NCBI GenBank assembly: GCA_024709955.1
Contig: JANJVS010000121.1
Span: forward strand, 1-37,622
Direction: 5' to 3'
Length of the DNA: 37,622 bases
DNA from: Rhodocyclaceae bacterium
GTDB taxonomy: Bacteria > Pseudomonadota > Gammaproteobacteria > Burkholderiales > Rhodocyclaceae
Shown here: piece by piece, positions 29,981 through 37,508 of the stretch
How the letters are laid out: every line of letters starts with the position of its first letter
Numbering within the stretch: position 1 is the first letter of the stretch
The notes under the pieces: generated by a model
What the model was told of the DNA's origin: nothing
The model's database searches: none
What the model saw: only the letters and a program-made list of their open reading frames with translations
Made by a program: the position numbers and the translations under genes

Positions 29981-31269
29981 TCCCGCGGCCGCTTGTCGAC
30001 GATGCGCCTGGCCTTGCCGTCGGAGCGCGCCACGCCGCCGACGTCCAGCACCTCGACGCGGGTGTTGATGCCGATCAGCGCCTTGATGTGGTGGCGCAAC
30101 TCGCCCGCGGCCTCCTGGCGCGTCTCGGTGGCGGCGGCGGCGAATTCCGGCTTGAGCTCGACGCGCACCGTCAGGTCGTCCATGTGGCCCTTGCGGTCGA
30201 CCTCCAGCTGGTAGTGCGGCGAGAGCCTGGGCGTCTTGAGGATCAGTTCCTCCACCTGCGAGGGGAAGAGGTTCACGCCGCGGATGATCAGCATGTCGTC
30301 CGAGCGGCCGGTGATCTTGCCGATGCGGCGGAAGCTGCGCGCCGTCGGCGCCAGCAGGCGCGTCAGGTCGCGCGTGCGGTAGCGGATGACCGGCAGGGCC
30401 TCCTTGGTCAGCGAGGTGAACACCAGTTCGCCGGGCGAACCGTCGGGCAGCACCTTGCCGGTTTCGGGATCGATGATCTCCGGATAGAAATGGTCTTCCC
30501 AGATCGTCGGGCCGTCGCGGGATTCGATGCACTCGACGGCGACGCCGGGGCCGACCATCTCCGAAAGGCCGTAGAGGTCCATGGCGACGATGCCGAGGCG
30601 CGTCTCCAGCTCCTCGCGCATGCTCTCGCCCCAGGGCTCGGCGCCGAAGATGCCGCGCTGCAGCGTCGATTGCGCCGGGTCGAGCCCTTGGCGCTCGAAT
30701 TCATCCACGATGTTGAGGATGTAGGAGGGCGTGCCGACGATCATGGTCGCGCCGAAGTCGCGGATCAGCTGCACCTGGCGCTCGGTCTGGCCGCCGGAGA
30801 TCGGCACCACCGTGCAGCCCAGCCGCTCGGCGCCGTAATGCACCCCCAGGCCGCCGGTGAACAGGCCGTAGCCGTGGGTGACGTGGATGATGTCCTTCTT
30901 CGAGCCGCCCGCCGCCGCGATCGAACGCGCCATGATGCCGGCCCAGGTGTCGATGTCGTTCTGCGTGTAGGCCACGACGGTGGGCTTGCCGGTGGTGCCC
31001 GAGGAGGCGTGCAGGCGCACGATGTTCTCCAGCGGCTCGGCGAACATGCCGTAGGGGTAGGTCTGGCGCAGATCCTCCTTGCCGGTGAAGGGGAACTTCG
31101 CCAGGTCGTCGAGGGACTTGAGATCGTCGGGCTTGACGCCGGCGGCGTCGAACTTGGCGCGGTAATGCGGCACGCGCTCGTAGGCGCGCCGGAGGGTGGT
31201 CTGCAGGCGCTGCAGCTGCAGCGCGGCAATCTCGTCGCGGCTGGCGCGGGTGATGTCTGGGGCTGTCAT
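29977..31269 (-). CDS. paaK: Phenylacetate-CoA ligase (full-length copy)
   Basis: 430 residues, the usual length. Adenylate-forming enzyme that activates phenylacetate with ATP and CoA. AMP-binding motif SSGTTGKP (89-96), LYGLSEMVGPG (232-242), YRTRDLTRLL and the C-terminal AMP-binding domain (GKITGRSDDMLIIRGVNLFP). No other paa genes are beside it, so the true substrate may be a related aryl acid. A dispersed repeat copy lies 41 bp upstream of its ATG. A decayed tail and another tail of paralogous ligases follow at 34999 and 37509. Confidence 0.92.
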   Translation of the reverse strand: MTAPDITRASRDEIAALQLQRLQTTLRRAYERVPHYRAKFDAAGVKPDDLKSLDDLAKFPFTGKEDLRQTYPYGMFAEPLENIVRLHASSGTTGKPTVVAYTQNDIDTWAGIMARSIAAAGGSKKDIIHVTHGYGLFTGGLGVHYGAERLGCTVVPISGGQTERQVQLIRDFGATMIVGTPSYILNIVDEFERQGLDPAQSTLQRGIFGAEPWGESMREELETRLGIVAMDLYGLSEMVGPGVAVECIESRDGPTIWEDHFYPEIIDPETGKVLPDGSPGELVFTSLTKEALPVIRYRTRDLTRLLAPTARSFRRIGKITGRSDDMLIIRGVNLFPSQVEELILKTPRLSPHYQLEVDRKGHMDDLTVRVELKPEFAAAATETRQEAAGELRHHIKALIGINTRVEVLDVGGVARSDGKARRIVDKRPRE

Positions 31270-31614
31270 CCGCGCATTTTCGCAAAAACCGGCAATCTAC
31301 GGGTGGGTCTGGCAAAAGTCGGCGCTGGTGGGACGGTGGGCTGCGGTCTGTTGAGATGGTCCGTTGTCTTCTGGAGCCAAAGGTATGTTTCTGGGCGGAG
31401 CAGTCATGCAGCGCGGTGAATTGCGGGCAACTGTTCGGCCAATGCGGTCACCCAGTGCTTGCCGCCCGAACGGCGGCAACCTGGGGCACTGCCGCCATTT
31501 GCTCTTCTTCGTTGAGAAATAGAATCGGTGACGAGCAATCGACTGATGTTGAGACCTCATGAACGCCGACCGTACCGAGTCTGTGCAGTGGGCTCAACGT
31601 CCGTTCGACCCTGC
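31270..31614. other. Intergenic region paaK / KAP gene
   Basis: 345 bp. GC-rich sequence up to the repeat copy at 31311-31339, then lower-GC sequence belonging to the accessory segment. Short open frames on both strands have no ribosome-binding site or family resemblance. I see no terminator with a T-tract. Confidence 0.5.
31311..31339 (-). repeat. Dispersed repeat copy 9 (left edge of low-GC segment)
   Basis: GGCAAAAGTCGGCGCTGG then TGGGACGGTGG on the plus strand, one mismatch. Minus orientation. It marks the point where base composition changes. Confidence 0.85.
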
Positions 31615-34600
31615 TCAAGACGGGTTCGTCGGAAACTGATCGGGCTCCGCCTCAACCGCTGTTGCTTCGTTGGCCAATTCATCAAGTACGGCGAAAACTC
31701 CAGCCAGATGTTCGCGATACGAAGCTATGTGGTTAGATTTGACTACCTGCCTCTCTTCGACGTGCAGGACTCGTTGGCGAATGAATTCCCCGCGCTGACT
31801 CCAGTACCGTCCCATAGCCTTTGGATCAAGTCCTCCGGGAAGTTCAGCCTTGGATGCAAAGTAGCCCTCCTCGTCTCCGCCTGAAAAGAAAGAGTTGCTC
31901 AAGTGCGACAGGCAGTGGTCGAGGAAATGAAAGACATTGTCCTCGTTGATGTCGGGGTTGAAACAGTGGCCAAACGCGTACTCGTTCATCCGCTGTGCTA
32001 TTCCGCCACCGTCGCCGGTGCCAGACTCGTCGTAATACCCGCAGCCCACACCTGCCCCAGTGGGGGGCAGCGAATTGCTCAGTTGGTAAATCACGAAGGA
32101 TTTGACGACAGTGCGTGCCGAGGAAACGCTCTGAGCAAGCGAGGCGCTACCTTGCTCAGATTGATCGTCCCTTGACGCCTGCAGGGCAAGCCGAGACAAA
32201 GCTTCGCCTAGAATCGATTCAATAGGGGTATCGCAAACCTCTGAAAAGAAGTTTCGTCGTGGATCAATATAGGCTCGCTTAAAGAGTGCGAAAACCTCCT
32301 GAGACAGCCTTCTCATTCCCATCAAAGCGAGATTACTGACCAAACCATTTGTCGCAGCACTTCTATCCTGATAGACGATTAGTGCCGAATGCAGGTTGTA
32401 CAACTGTCCCTGACGATCTGCAGAGCATTGCAATCTGAACAACATGAGATCGTTCCAGCCGAGGACGCCGCGATCGTCGCTGGCAAGCCGTTGAAGTAGG
32501 CCTTTCCCCTCGTAGGAGCGTTCGCCGAAAATCCGCCATGCAATCTCTATGACATTGTCCGGAGTATTGGGGGGACGACGACCCGATGCCCGCCCCCAAC
32601 CAACTCGATCCAAGAGTCGCAGCAGCGAGTAGATCGACCTCTGCCGCAAACCTCGATCATCATTCGAAATAGTCGAGTAGCGCGGCAGATAATCGATGAG
32701 CGTATAGATGGCATCTTCGGCTACCGCGTGAGTGAAGTCATGAGACTGATTGACGAGCACCCTCCAGAACTGGTCATGTGCGTTCTCGCCGCGCTCCAAT
32801 CGAAAGTCAGACGACGTCAGAACTGAAGCAATGGCCTCTCCCTTTCGAACTCTCTCCACCGCATCCTGGTACAGAACAAATGTTTCCTGCGGCTCAGGTG
32901 TGGCAAACCGCACAATGAGCTTTAGATACCCCTCCAGATTCCTGAAGGAGTCCTGGTTGAAGCAAGCACGTGACGCCAAGACCGCCTCATCTACATTTAC
33001 CCCTCGGCCTCCAAGCTTCAGAGTTGTCACGTCGAAAAGCTGCATCAAAAGGAAATTTGCGTGTTCTTGTTGCCCTGCCACCAGAGTTGAGAACTCATCA
33101 GAGTTCTTGAACTGAAACCCATGTTCCTCGTATTTGCGACGCACCGAGAAGGTTCCGCAACGTCCCTCCGTCTCTTCGGCGTAAATGCGCCTGAACAACC
33201 CAGGGTAGTTCAGATGCAAAAGTATGAGGTTGATGAGGTCACGTTTATTGAAGTCGGTCCGACCTAAGTTGCTCCTCTCAAGCTGCATGAGCAACATGGC
33301 GTTGACGAAGCGCTTCACCTTGCGCAGATCCCCAACTAGGGGCATGTATTTAGCTGCCAAGTTACTGTCAAGAATGCTCGCCAATTCGTTGAGCACGGCG
33401 CCGAGCTTCATCATAGTGTCGGAAGGAATCGAGCCTAGTTGGTTGTCTGCGCGTTGCCAGTCCCTGACTAGGAAGTCGCGAATGCTGGAACTGTCGACGA
33501 ACAAGCTCAGCTTGACCGTCACAAACTTCTCAAGGAACTCACGCGCCCTCGAACCATCTTCCGTGCCTCCGGCAAGTATCTCCGTGTCGTAGCAGAGGAC
33601 ATAGGTAGCCTGAGAAAGCTTGAACGTGCGTCGCGTTGCGAACAGAACGTTGTTGATAGTTTTCGCGTCCAATCGATCCAGATCGTCGATGACGATAATC
33701 ACACGGCGGCCGATCCGCCTAAGCACCTCGTCTATGTCATCAAGCAGCTCATCAACGGATTCCTGCGACGGCTCCAAGGAAAGCTTGAAGCCTAGAAACG
33801 AAAAATCAGCCTTTCCTTTGATCAGCCGGGCGTACCGCGATGCCGCCGGCCGAAACTCTGGAGCAAAGACCTTTCGTTGAATCGCGGCGGACAAGTCGCG
33901 AATCAAGCGGTCCGCCAGATCAGGCTCTGATGCATATCGAAGGGGCTCGAAACGACAAACTATGGCCACGTCTTCTTCACATGCCCAGTAACGCTCAGCG
34001 AGGTTGATGAAGCTTGTCTTGCCGACACCCCACGGCCCATCGACCCCAAAGACAAGCCCCTGGTAGGCACCGCTTGCGAGAACAGTCTTCGCGAACGACT
34101 TGGCTTGCGCCTCGCTCGCAAGCAGATCTTCTTTCTCATCTCGGATTTCCTCATCCGTAATGAAGTATCTCTGTGGAGCTATTCTTTTTGGCCTCGGCAA
34201 GTATTGTTGAAACAATGGCGACAACAGTATGGTGCAGAGCAGAAGGAAGACCGCTAGCGCCCAATGAGGGTCCGCATTCTTGAGTGCTGCGTGGGCATTG
34301 GCTAGCCAGGGCAAGGCCAACTCATTTATCCAGATGCCGATGCAGATGAAGATCAGAAGTTCGAAACGGAAACTGCGACCCATTCGTGCGGCGGTGAGGT
34401 GCGCTCCCCGCTTGGCAGCATAAGCCATACATAGCAGTGCTCCGAGCAGCAACACAGATATCTGAACCCAGAGGGCTACGTCAGACAGTATCGGAGAGAA
34501 ATTCGCACCAAGGTAAAAGGCAACTCGCCAAACCTCCGCACCTACGAAGCCGACGGCGAGTAACCTACCGAAGATCAGCAACTCAGGCATCTTCATCGCT

Positions 34601-34617
34601 GGCTTGGTAGCTGTCAT
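31615..34617 (-). CDS. KAP-family P-loop NTPase, membrane-anchored, candidate defence gene
   Basis: 1000 residues. Four N-terminal hydrophobic helices (about 13-33, 44-66, 85-105 and 118-137) precede the KAP NTPase domain with Walker A GPWGVGKTS (194-202), Walker B RVIIVIDDLDRL (305-316) and DLRKVKRFVNAMLL. The C-terminal 500 residues are not recognised. GAGAGGA just upstream fixes the start at the ATG 34615-34617. KAP proteins include plasmid PifA (phage exclusion) and QatA of the Qat defence system; no QatB, C or D genes are here. Codon use and GC differ clearly from the neighbours, so recent transfer is likely. Function as anti-phage protein is inference. Confidence 0.85.
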   Translation of the reverse strand: MTATKPAMKMPELLIFGRLLAVGFVGAEVWRVAFYLGANFSPILSDVALWVQISVLLLGALLCMAYAAKRGAHLTAARMGRSFRFELLIFICIGIWINELALPWLANAHAALKNADPHWALAVFLLLCTILLSPLFQQYLPRPKRIAPQRYFITDEEIRDEKEDLLASEAQAKSFAKTVLASGAYQGLVFGVDGPWGVGKTSFINLAERYWACEEDVAIVCRFEPLRYASEPDLADRLIRDLSAAIQRKVFAPEFRPAASRYARLIKGKADFSFLGFKLSLEPSQESVDELLDDIDEVLRRIGRRVIIVIDDLDRLDAKTINNVLFATRRTFKLSQATYVLCYDTEILAGGTEDGSRAREFLEKFVTVKLSLFVDSSSIRDFLVRDWQRADNQLGSIPSDTMMKLGAVLNELASILDSNLAAKYMPLVGDLRKVKRFVNAMLLMQLERSNLGRTDFNKRDLINLILLHLNYPGLFRRIYAEETEGRCGTFSVRRKYEEHGFQFKNSDEFSTLVAGQQEHANFLLMQLFDVTTLKLGGRGVNVDEAVLASRACFNQDSFRNLEGYLKLIVRFATPEPQETFVLYQDAVERVRKGEAIASVLTSSDFRLERGENAHDQFWRVLVNQSHDFTHAVAEDAIYTLIDYLPRYSTISNDDRGLRQRSIYSLLRLLDRVGWGRASGRRPPNTPDNVIEIAWRIFGERSYEGKGLLQRLASDDRGVLGWNDLMLFRLQCSADRQGQLYNLHSALIVYQDRSAATNGLVSNLALMGMRRLSQEVFALFKRAYIDPRRNFFSEVCDTPIESILGEALSRLALQASRDDQSEQGSASLAQSVSSARTVVKSFVIYQLSNSLPPTGAGVGCGYYDESGTGDGGGIAQRMNEYAFGHCFNPDINEDNVFHFLDHCLSHLSNSFFSGGDEEGYFASKAELPGGLDPKAMGRYWSQRGEFIRQRVLHVEERQVVKSNHIASYREHLAGVFAVLDELANEATAVEAEPDQFPTNPS

Positions 34618-34918
34618 CTATTCCTCTCCCGTGGTGCGGCGCAATCTCGTCGCGCACTCGCCAAAACTGTAGCCATAGTTTGTAGCACTCTACACGAGTG
34701 CAACTGGCATACCGCCTCAACGTCGGCAACCTGCGAGACACCGGCCATTCTGCTAAGTCAGCACCAATGGCGGCAAAGGCCGAGGTGCCGAAGTAGATCA
34801 TCCGACAGGTTTCGGAGCGGGTCAGACCCTCGGCTATCGCTTGCGGACAGAGACAGGCTGCTCGGTTGTGGTTAGACGCCGCCTTCCCAACCTCCCTGGC
34901 CCACTCGCCGTACGCCAA
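34583..34918 (-). CDS. Doubtful small open frame upstream of KAP gene
   Basis: 111 codons from a TTG (MAYGEWAREVGKAASNHNRA) preceded by AGGAA, overlapping the KAP start by 35 bp. No family recognised; composition is Arg-, Cys- and Trp-rich. The ribosome-binding site and the overlap favour a real leader gene, while the TTG start and lack of homology argue against it. Confidence 0.25.
   Translation of the reverse strand: MAYGEWAREVGKAASNHNRAACLCPQAIAEGLTRSETCRMIYFGTSAFAAIGADLAEWPVSRRLPTLRRYASCTRVECYKLWLQFWRVRDEIAPHHGRGIDDSYQASDEDA
34685..34701. promoter_or_regulatory. Small inverted repeat upstream of KAP gene
   Basis: GCACTC, spacer TACAC, GAGTGC: a perfect 6-bp dyad 68 bp upstream of the KAP ATG. 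It could be an operator; there is no direct evidence. Confidence 0.3.
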
Positions 34919-34940
34919 GACGAGTTCCTGTCAGACCAAG

Positions 34941-34970
34941 CACCGTCCTGCCAGCGCCGACTTTTCCGCC
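34941..34970 (+). repeat. Dispersed repeat copy 10 (right edge of low-GC segment)
   Basis: CACCGTCCTG then CCAGCGCCGACTTTTCC, one to two mismatches. Plus orientation, inverted with respect to copy 9. It ends 28 bp before the stop of the paaK tail fragment. Confidence 0.85.
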
Positions 34971-34998
34971 GCCCTTGCTGCGTTCCCGACTTCGGCGC

Positions 34999-35245
34999 TT
35001 ATTTGGGCCGCGTGTCGATGACGCGCTTGGGCTTGCCGACCGAGCGCTCGATGGCGCCGGCGGCCTTGATCTCGACGCGGATCGAGATGCCGACGTAGGA
35101 CTTGATGTGGTACTGCAAGTCGTGGGAGACGTATTCCTCCTCGGCGGTGGCGGCGGCGGTGGCGTGTTCGGGCTTGATCTCGACATTCACCGCCATCGAG
35201 TCGAGGTGGCCTTCGCGGCTGACTTCGGCTGGCAATGCGGCGCGC
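34999..35245 (-). pseudogene. Decayed 3' fragment of a phenylacetate-CoA ligase gene
   Basis: The minus strand encodes EVSREGHLDSMAVNVEIKPE and continues to KRVIDTRPK and a stop, matching the last ~75 residues of PaaK (full copy: EVDRKGHMDDLTVRVELKPE). Nucleotide similarity continues a little upstream through a one-base deletion (cggctgg against cagctgg), then ends next to the ECF sigma stop. The rest of the gene is missing. It is more similar to the paaK tail at the window's right edge than to the full copy. Confidence 0.8.
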
Positions 35246-35267
35246 GCCAGCTTGGACACGCGATGAC

Positions 35268-35828
35268 TCAGGACTTGCGATCACATCGATATACGCCCTC
35301 GTCGTCCCGATAGAAGGCACATTGATTCCGCAGGGCCTCCTTGAGGCGCTGCCTCGCCCGGTGGATTCTGATCTTCGCGCTCCCGATCGTGCATTGGCAG
35401 ACTTCGGCGGTCTGCTCGATTGACAGCTCTTCCAGGTCATACAGGATGAGCGCGGCGCGATAGGTGTCCGGCAAGCTGTCGATCACCTGGCGCACGCATT
35501 GATTCATCTCGTCCTGGATGACACGCTTCTCGATCGGCGGTTCGGGGTCTTCCATGTCGCGGGCTTCATCGAGATCCACGATGAGCCTGCGGCGTTCCGA
35601 CTGGCGGAAATAATCGGAGGCGACACGGCTGGCGATCGCGAACGCCCACGTTTTGACCGAGGAACGCCCGTCGAAGGAGTCGAAATTCTTGCTTACCCGC
35701 AGCAGGGTTTCCTGCAGCAAATCCTCGGCCAGCGCGCGGTTCCCGACATAACGCTCGAGATAGCGCAGAACGGGCTGGCCGATCTCGGGAAGGATGGCAT
35801 CTAGGTTGGCGGACAAATTGGCCTCCAT
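35268..35828 (-). CDS. ECF-type RNA polymerase sigma factor with cysteine tail
   Basis: 186 residues. Sigma2 region (AEDLLQETLLRVSKNFDSFD, SSVKTWAFAIASRVASDYFR) and sigma4 region (LYDLEELSIEQTAEVCQCTIGSAKIRIHRARQRL-type HTH). The C-terminal tail CAFYRDDEGVYRC (Cys170 and Cys182) is an addition seen in some ECF groups and could sense metal or redox state. No anti-sigma gene is adjacent. Neighbouring AhpD-like and metallo-hydrolase genes share a promoter-like motif, so they are the likely targets. Confidence 0.9.
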   Translation of the reverse strand: MEANLSANLDAILPEIGQPVLRYLERYVGNRALAEDLLQETLLRVSKNFDSFDGRSSVKTWAFAIASRVASDYFRQSERRRLIVDLDEARDMEDPEPPIEKRVIQDEMNQCVRQVIDSLPDTYRAALILYDLEELSIEQTAEVCQCTIGSAKIRIHRARQRLKEALRNQCAFYRDDEGVYRCDRKS

Positions 35829-35933
35829 GTTTCATGTGAATTCAGCATAGCCCGAATCCGGCGAGGATCGTGGCCTTGCGCGAAGCGGATTGCAGGCAGC
35901 CGGCCGCGCCCCAGGCCGGCCCGCGCAAGACCA

Positions 35934-35965
35934 GGACCAGCGCGGCGCCGCCGCCGCGCTGGTCC
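35934..35965. terminator. 14-bp perfect hairpin between AhpD-like and sigma genes
   Basis: GGACCAGCGCGGCG (35934-35947), loop CCGC, CGCCGCGCTGGTCC (35952-35965). It lies in the 209-bp gap between the AhpD-like stop and the sigma ATG. No T-tract on either side. It may terminate or attenuate read-through into the sigma gene. Confidence 0.6.
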
Positions 35966-36037
35966 GTCGTCGGGTCGAATCGCCGCGCGGCTTTCATGGC
36001 GGCGGTGCCCGGCGCCCGGCCGTCGCCATGCCGCCGC

Positions 36038-36322
36038 TCAACAGCACCGCGCGGCTGTCCGGTGCAGGTCGGTACATTGCATGGCTTCGGGCGCCACGGC
36101 ATCCGTCCCGCCGCCCGTCGCCGCCAGGGCCGCGCGGAGCACGTTGCGCGCGGGCACCTGCCGGACCTTGTCCGCGAGCTCAAGCGCCGCGCGGATTTCA
36201 TCGTCGGTCAGTCCGGCGCGGCGTGCCTCCGGGATATGGTGATCGATGCACGGCACGCAATTGCTCGCCAGGGCCGCCGCAAGGGCGACCAGTTCCTGTT
36301 CGCGTTGCGTCAGTGGTTCCAT
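36038..36322 (-). CDS. AhpD/carboxymuconolactone decarboxylase-family protein
   Basis: 94 residues from the ATG at 36320-36322 (MEPLTQREQELVALAAALAS), with AAAGGA upstream as ribosome-binding site. The active-site motif NCVPCIDHH (Cys22, Cys25, His28/29) is that of AhpD-like peroxidase/disulfide reductases. The C-terminus ends in two cysteines (RTAARCC). A likely peroxide or redox function, matched to control by the adjacent ECF sigma factor. Confidence 0.85.
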   Translation of the reverse strand: MEPLTQREQELVALAAALASNCVPCIDHHIPEARRAGLTDDEIRAALELADKVRQVPARNVLRAALAATGGGTDAVAPEAMQCTDLHRTAARCC

Positions 36323-36381
36323 TTGTTTTCCTTTCATTCCAGTTGGGCTTGTGCAATGGGGCGCGGATCGCCCCGCCTTCC

Positions 36382-36411
36382 TTAGACGCGATCGGGGGGC
36401 GTTGGGATACA
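36382..36411 (-). promoter_or_regulatory. ECF-like promoter of the AhpD-like gene
   Basis: On the minus strand TGTATC (36406-36411), 17 bp, then CGTCTAA (36382-36388), about 60 bp upstream of the ATG. The identical pair with identical spacing precedes the metallo-hydrolase gene. CGTC-type -10 elements are typical of ECF sigma factors. Confidence 0.65.
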
Positions 36412-36428
36412 CCCCCGACAAGGGCGTG

Positions 36429-37349
36429 CTACTCGGCGAGCGCCAGGACATCCCGGGCGCTGTCGGAGAGCCCGAATCGCCCTTTGTCGTCGCGGATAAT
36501 CCGTCCCATGCCGATCGCCGGGTCGTGCGGAAACACGAGCCGGCCGTTGCGGGCCAGGAGATCGTTCAGCAGGATCGTCTTCTCGTCGATCAAGCCTTCG
36601 GCGCAACGGTCGTAGCCCATCGTGATCGGGAGGTGTACCCAGGGCGCGCCGGGAATCAAATCACCTCCGAATACGACCGGTCCGGCGGGCATCGGGATTT
36701 CCGGCAGGAGCTGCCCCGGCGTGTGCCCGTCGCTGAAGTGAAAACGCCAGTCGGCACCCAGCGTGGGCGTCTGCTGGCCGGCATCGATCAATTCGAGGCG
36801 CTGGCTTTCCTCCAGCAGGTCCAACAGTTCGGGAATGAAGGAAGCGCGGTCGCGCGAATGCGGGTTGCGGGCCCGCATCCATTGGCGCCGGCTGGTGATG
36901 AAGGTCGCGTTGGGAAACAGCAGGCGGGGCGCGGCCCCGTCTTCCCAGGCGGCGAGCAGCCCGCCCGCGTGGTCGAAGTGCAGGTGGGTGAGAATCACGA
37001 CGTCGATATCGGCGTCGCTCAAGCCCAGGTCGGCCAGGCGCTGCAGCAGGACATGCTCCGCTTCTTCAACGCCATAGCGCGCCTTCATTTCCGGGCTGAA
37101 GAACGCGCCAATGCCGGCTTCCACCAGGATGTTCCGTCCGCTTTCCCGAACCAGCAACGCCCGGCAGCCGAGGTGGATGCGGTTCTGGCTGTCGGCGTCG
37201 AACCAGCGCTGCCAGAGGCTGCGGGGAGCGTTGCCGAACATTGCCCCGCCGTCGAGCTTCTGCGTGTTGCCGTACAGGGTGGTGAGGGTCCGCCGCGGCA
37301 GGCCGTTGGCTGTCGGCGCGGTCGTATGCGTGTCTGCGTGTCGCTGCAT
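36429..37349 (-). CDS. Metallo-beta-lactamase-fold hydrolase
   Basis: 306 residues. Metal-binding motif [10 protein letters not shown] (His122, His124, Asp126, His127), later ligands in [14 protein letters not shown] and [10 protein letters not shown], and a final His in [13 protein letters not shown]. It resembles the lactonase/quorum-quenching and similar MBL subgroups. No signal peptide, so cytoplasmic. AAAGG lies 8 nt before the ATG. A large dyad and an ECF-like promoter precede it. Substrate unknown. Confidence 0.85.
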   Translation of the reverse strand: MQRHADTHTTAPTANGLPRRTLTTLYGNTQKLDGGAMFGNAPRSLWQRWFDADSQNRIHLGCRALLVRESGRNILVEAGIGAFFSPEMKARYGVEEAEHVLLQRLADLGLSDADIDVVILTHLHFDHAGGLLAAWEDGAAPRLLFPNATFITSRRQWMRARNPHSRDRASFIPELLDLLEESQRLELIDAGQQTPTLGADWRFHFSDGHTPGQLLPEIPMPAGPVVFGGDLIPGAPWVHLPITMGYDRCAEGLIDEKTILLNDLLARNGRLVFPHDPAIGMGRIIRDDKGRFGLSDSARDVLALAE

Positions 37350-37363
37350 GGGTTGTACCTTTC

Positions 37364-37407
37364 TCTAATGATGGCGAGAAGACATTGGGAACTTCTCGAT
37401 CATTAGA
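37364..37407. promoter_or_regulatory. Bipartite dyad in the metallo-hydrolase leader
   Basis: TCTAATGAT (37364-37372), GG, CGAGAAG (37375-37381), a 10-base loop, CTTCTCG (37392-37398) and ATCATTAGA (37399-37407). This makes 16 paired bases with a GG bulge. It overlaps the CGTCTAA element and the transcript start, so it could be an operator or an mRNA hairpin next to the ribosome-binding site. Confidence 0.75.
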
Positions 37408-37432
37408 CGTGGCGACCCATGGCTGAGATACA
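37403..37432 (-). promoter_or_regulatory. ECF-like promoter of the metallo-hydrolase gene
   Basis: On the minus strand TGTATC (37427-37432), 17 bp, CGTCTAA (37403-37409), about 54 bp upstream of the ATG. Same motif and spacing as upstream of the AhpD-like gene. Confidence 0.65.
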
Positions 37433-37480
37433 GCCCGACCCGCGCCCCGGCCGGTCGCGGCGCCACCGGGCGTGCGCCGC

Positions 37481-37503
37481 TCCGCCAGCGCCGACTTTTC
37501 GGC
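37481..37503 (+). repeat. Dispersed repeat copy 11 (beside the edge paaK tail)
   Basis: TCCGCCAGCGCCGACTTTTC then GGC, lacking the CACCG part. It ends 5 bp from the stop of the paaK tail, the same arrangement as copy 10. Confidence 0.8.
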
Positions 37504-37508
37504 GGCCC

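Larger units (their letters stand above)
31340..34940. mobile_element. Low-GC accessory segment between oppositely oriented repeat copies
   Basis: About 3.6 kb holding the KAP NTPase gene. Sampled GC is 30/60 at 33001-33060 against 46/60 at 30001-30060. The left boundary coincides with a minus-oriented repeat copy (31311-31339) and the right with a plus-oriented one (34941-34970). No transposase or integrase is inside, so this is an island by composition; mobility is inferred. Confidence 0.55.
34618..34998. other. Region upstream of KAP gene
   Basis: 381 bp. It contains the doubtful open frame, the dyad at 34685-34701, and repeat copy 10. No convincing -35/-10 pair for the KAP gene was found. 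Confidence 0.4.

Noticed and set aside
31297-31560. Minus-strand 87-codon frame between paaK and the KAP gene
   Set aside because: No ribosome-binding site, no family resemblance, and it runs through the dispersed repeat.
31560-31640. Segment CGTTCGACCCTGCTCAAGAC resembling common betaproteobacterial intergenic repeats
   Set aside because: Only partial similarity, single copy here, and no pairing arm found.
31528-31884. Plus-strand 118-codon frame overlapping the KAP 3' end
   Set aside because: Antisense to a well-supported gene; no start signal.
35842-36201. Minus-strand 119-codon frame between the sigma and AhpD-like genes
   Set aside because: Overlaps the end of the AhpD-like gene in another frame, contains the 14-bp hairpin, and has no recognisable features.
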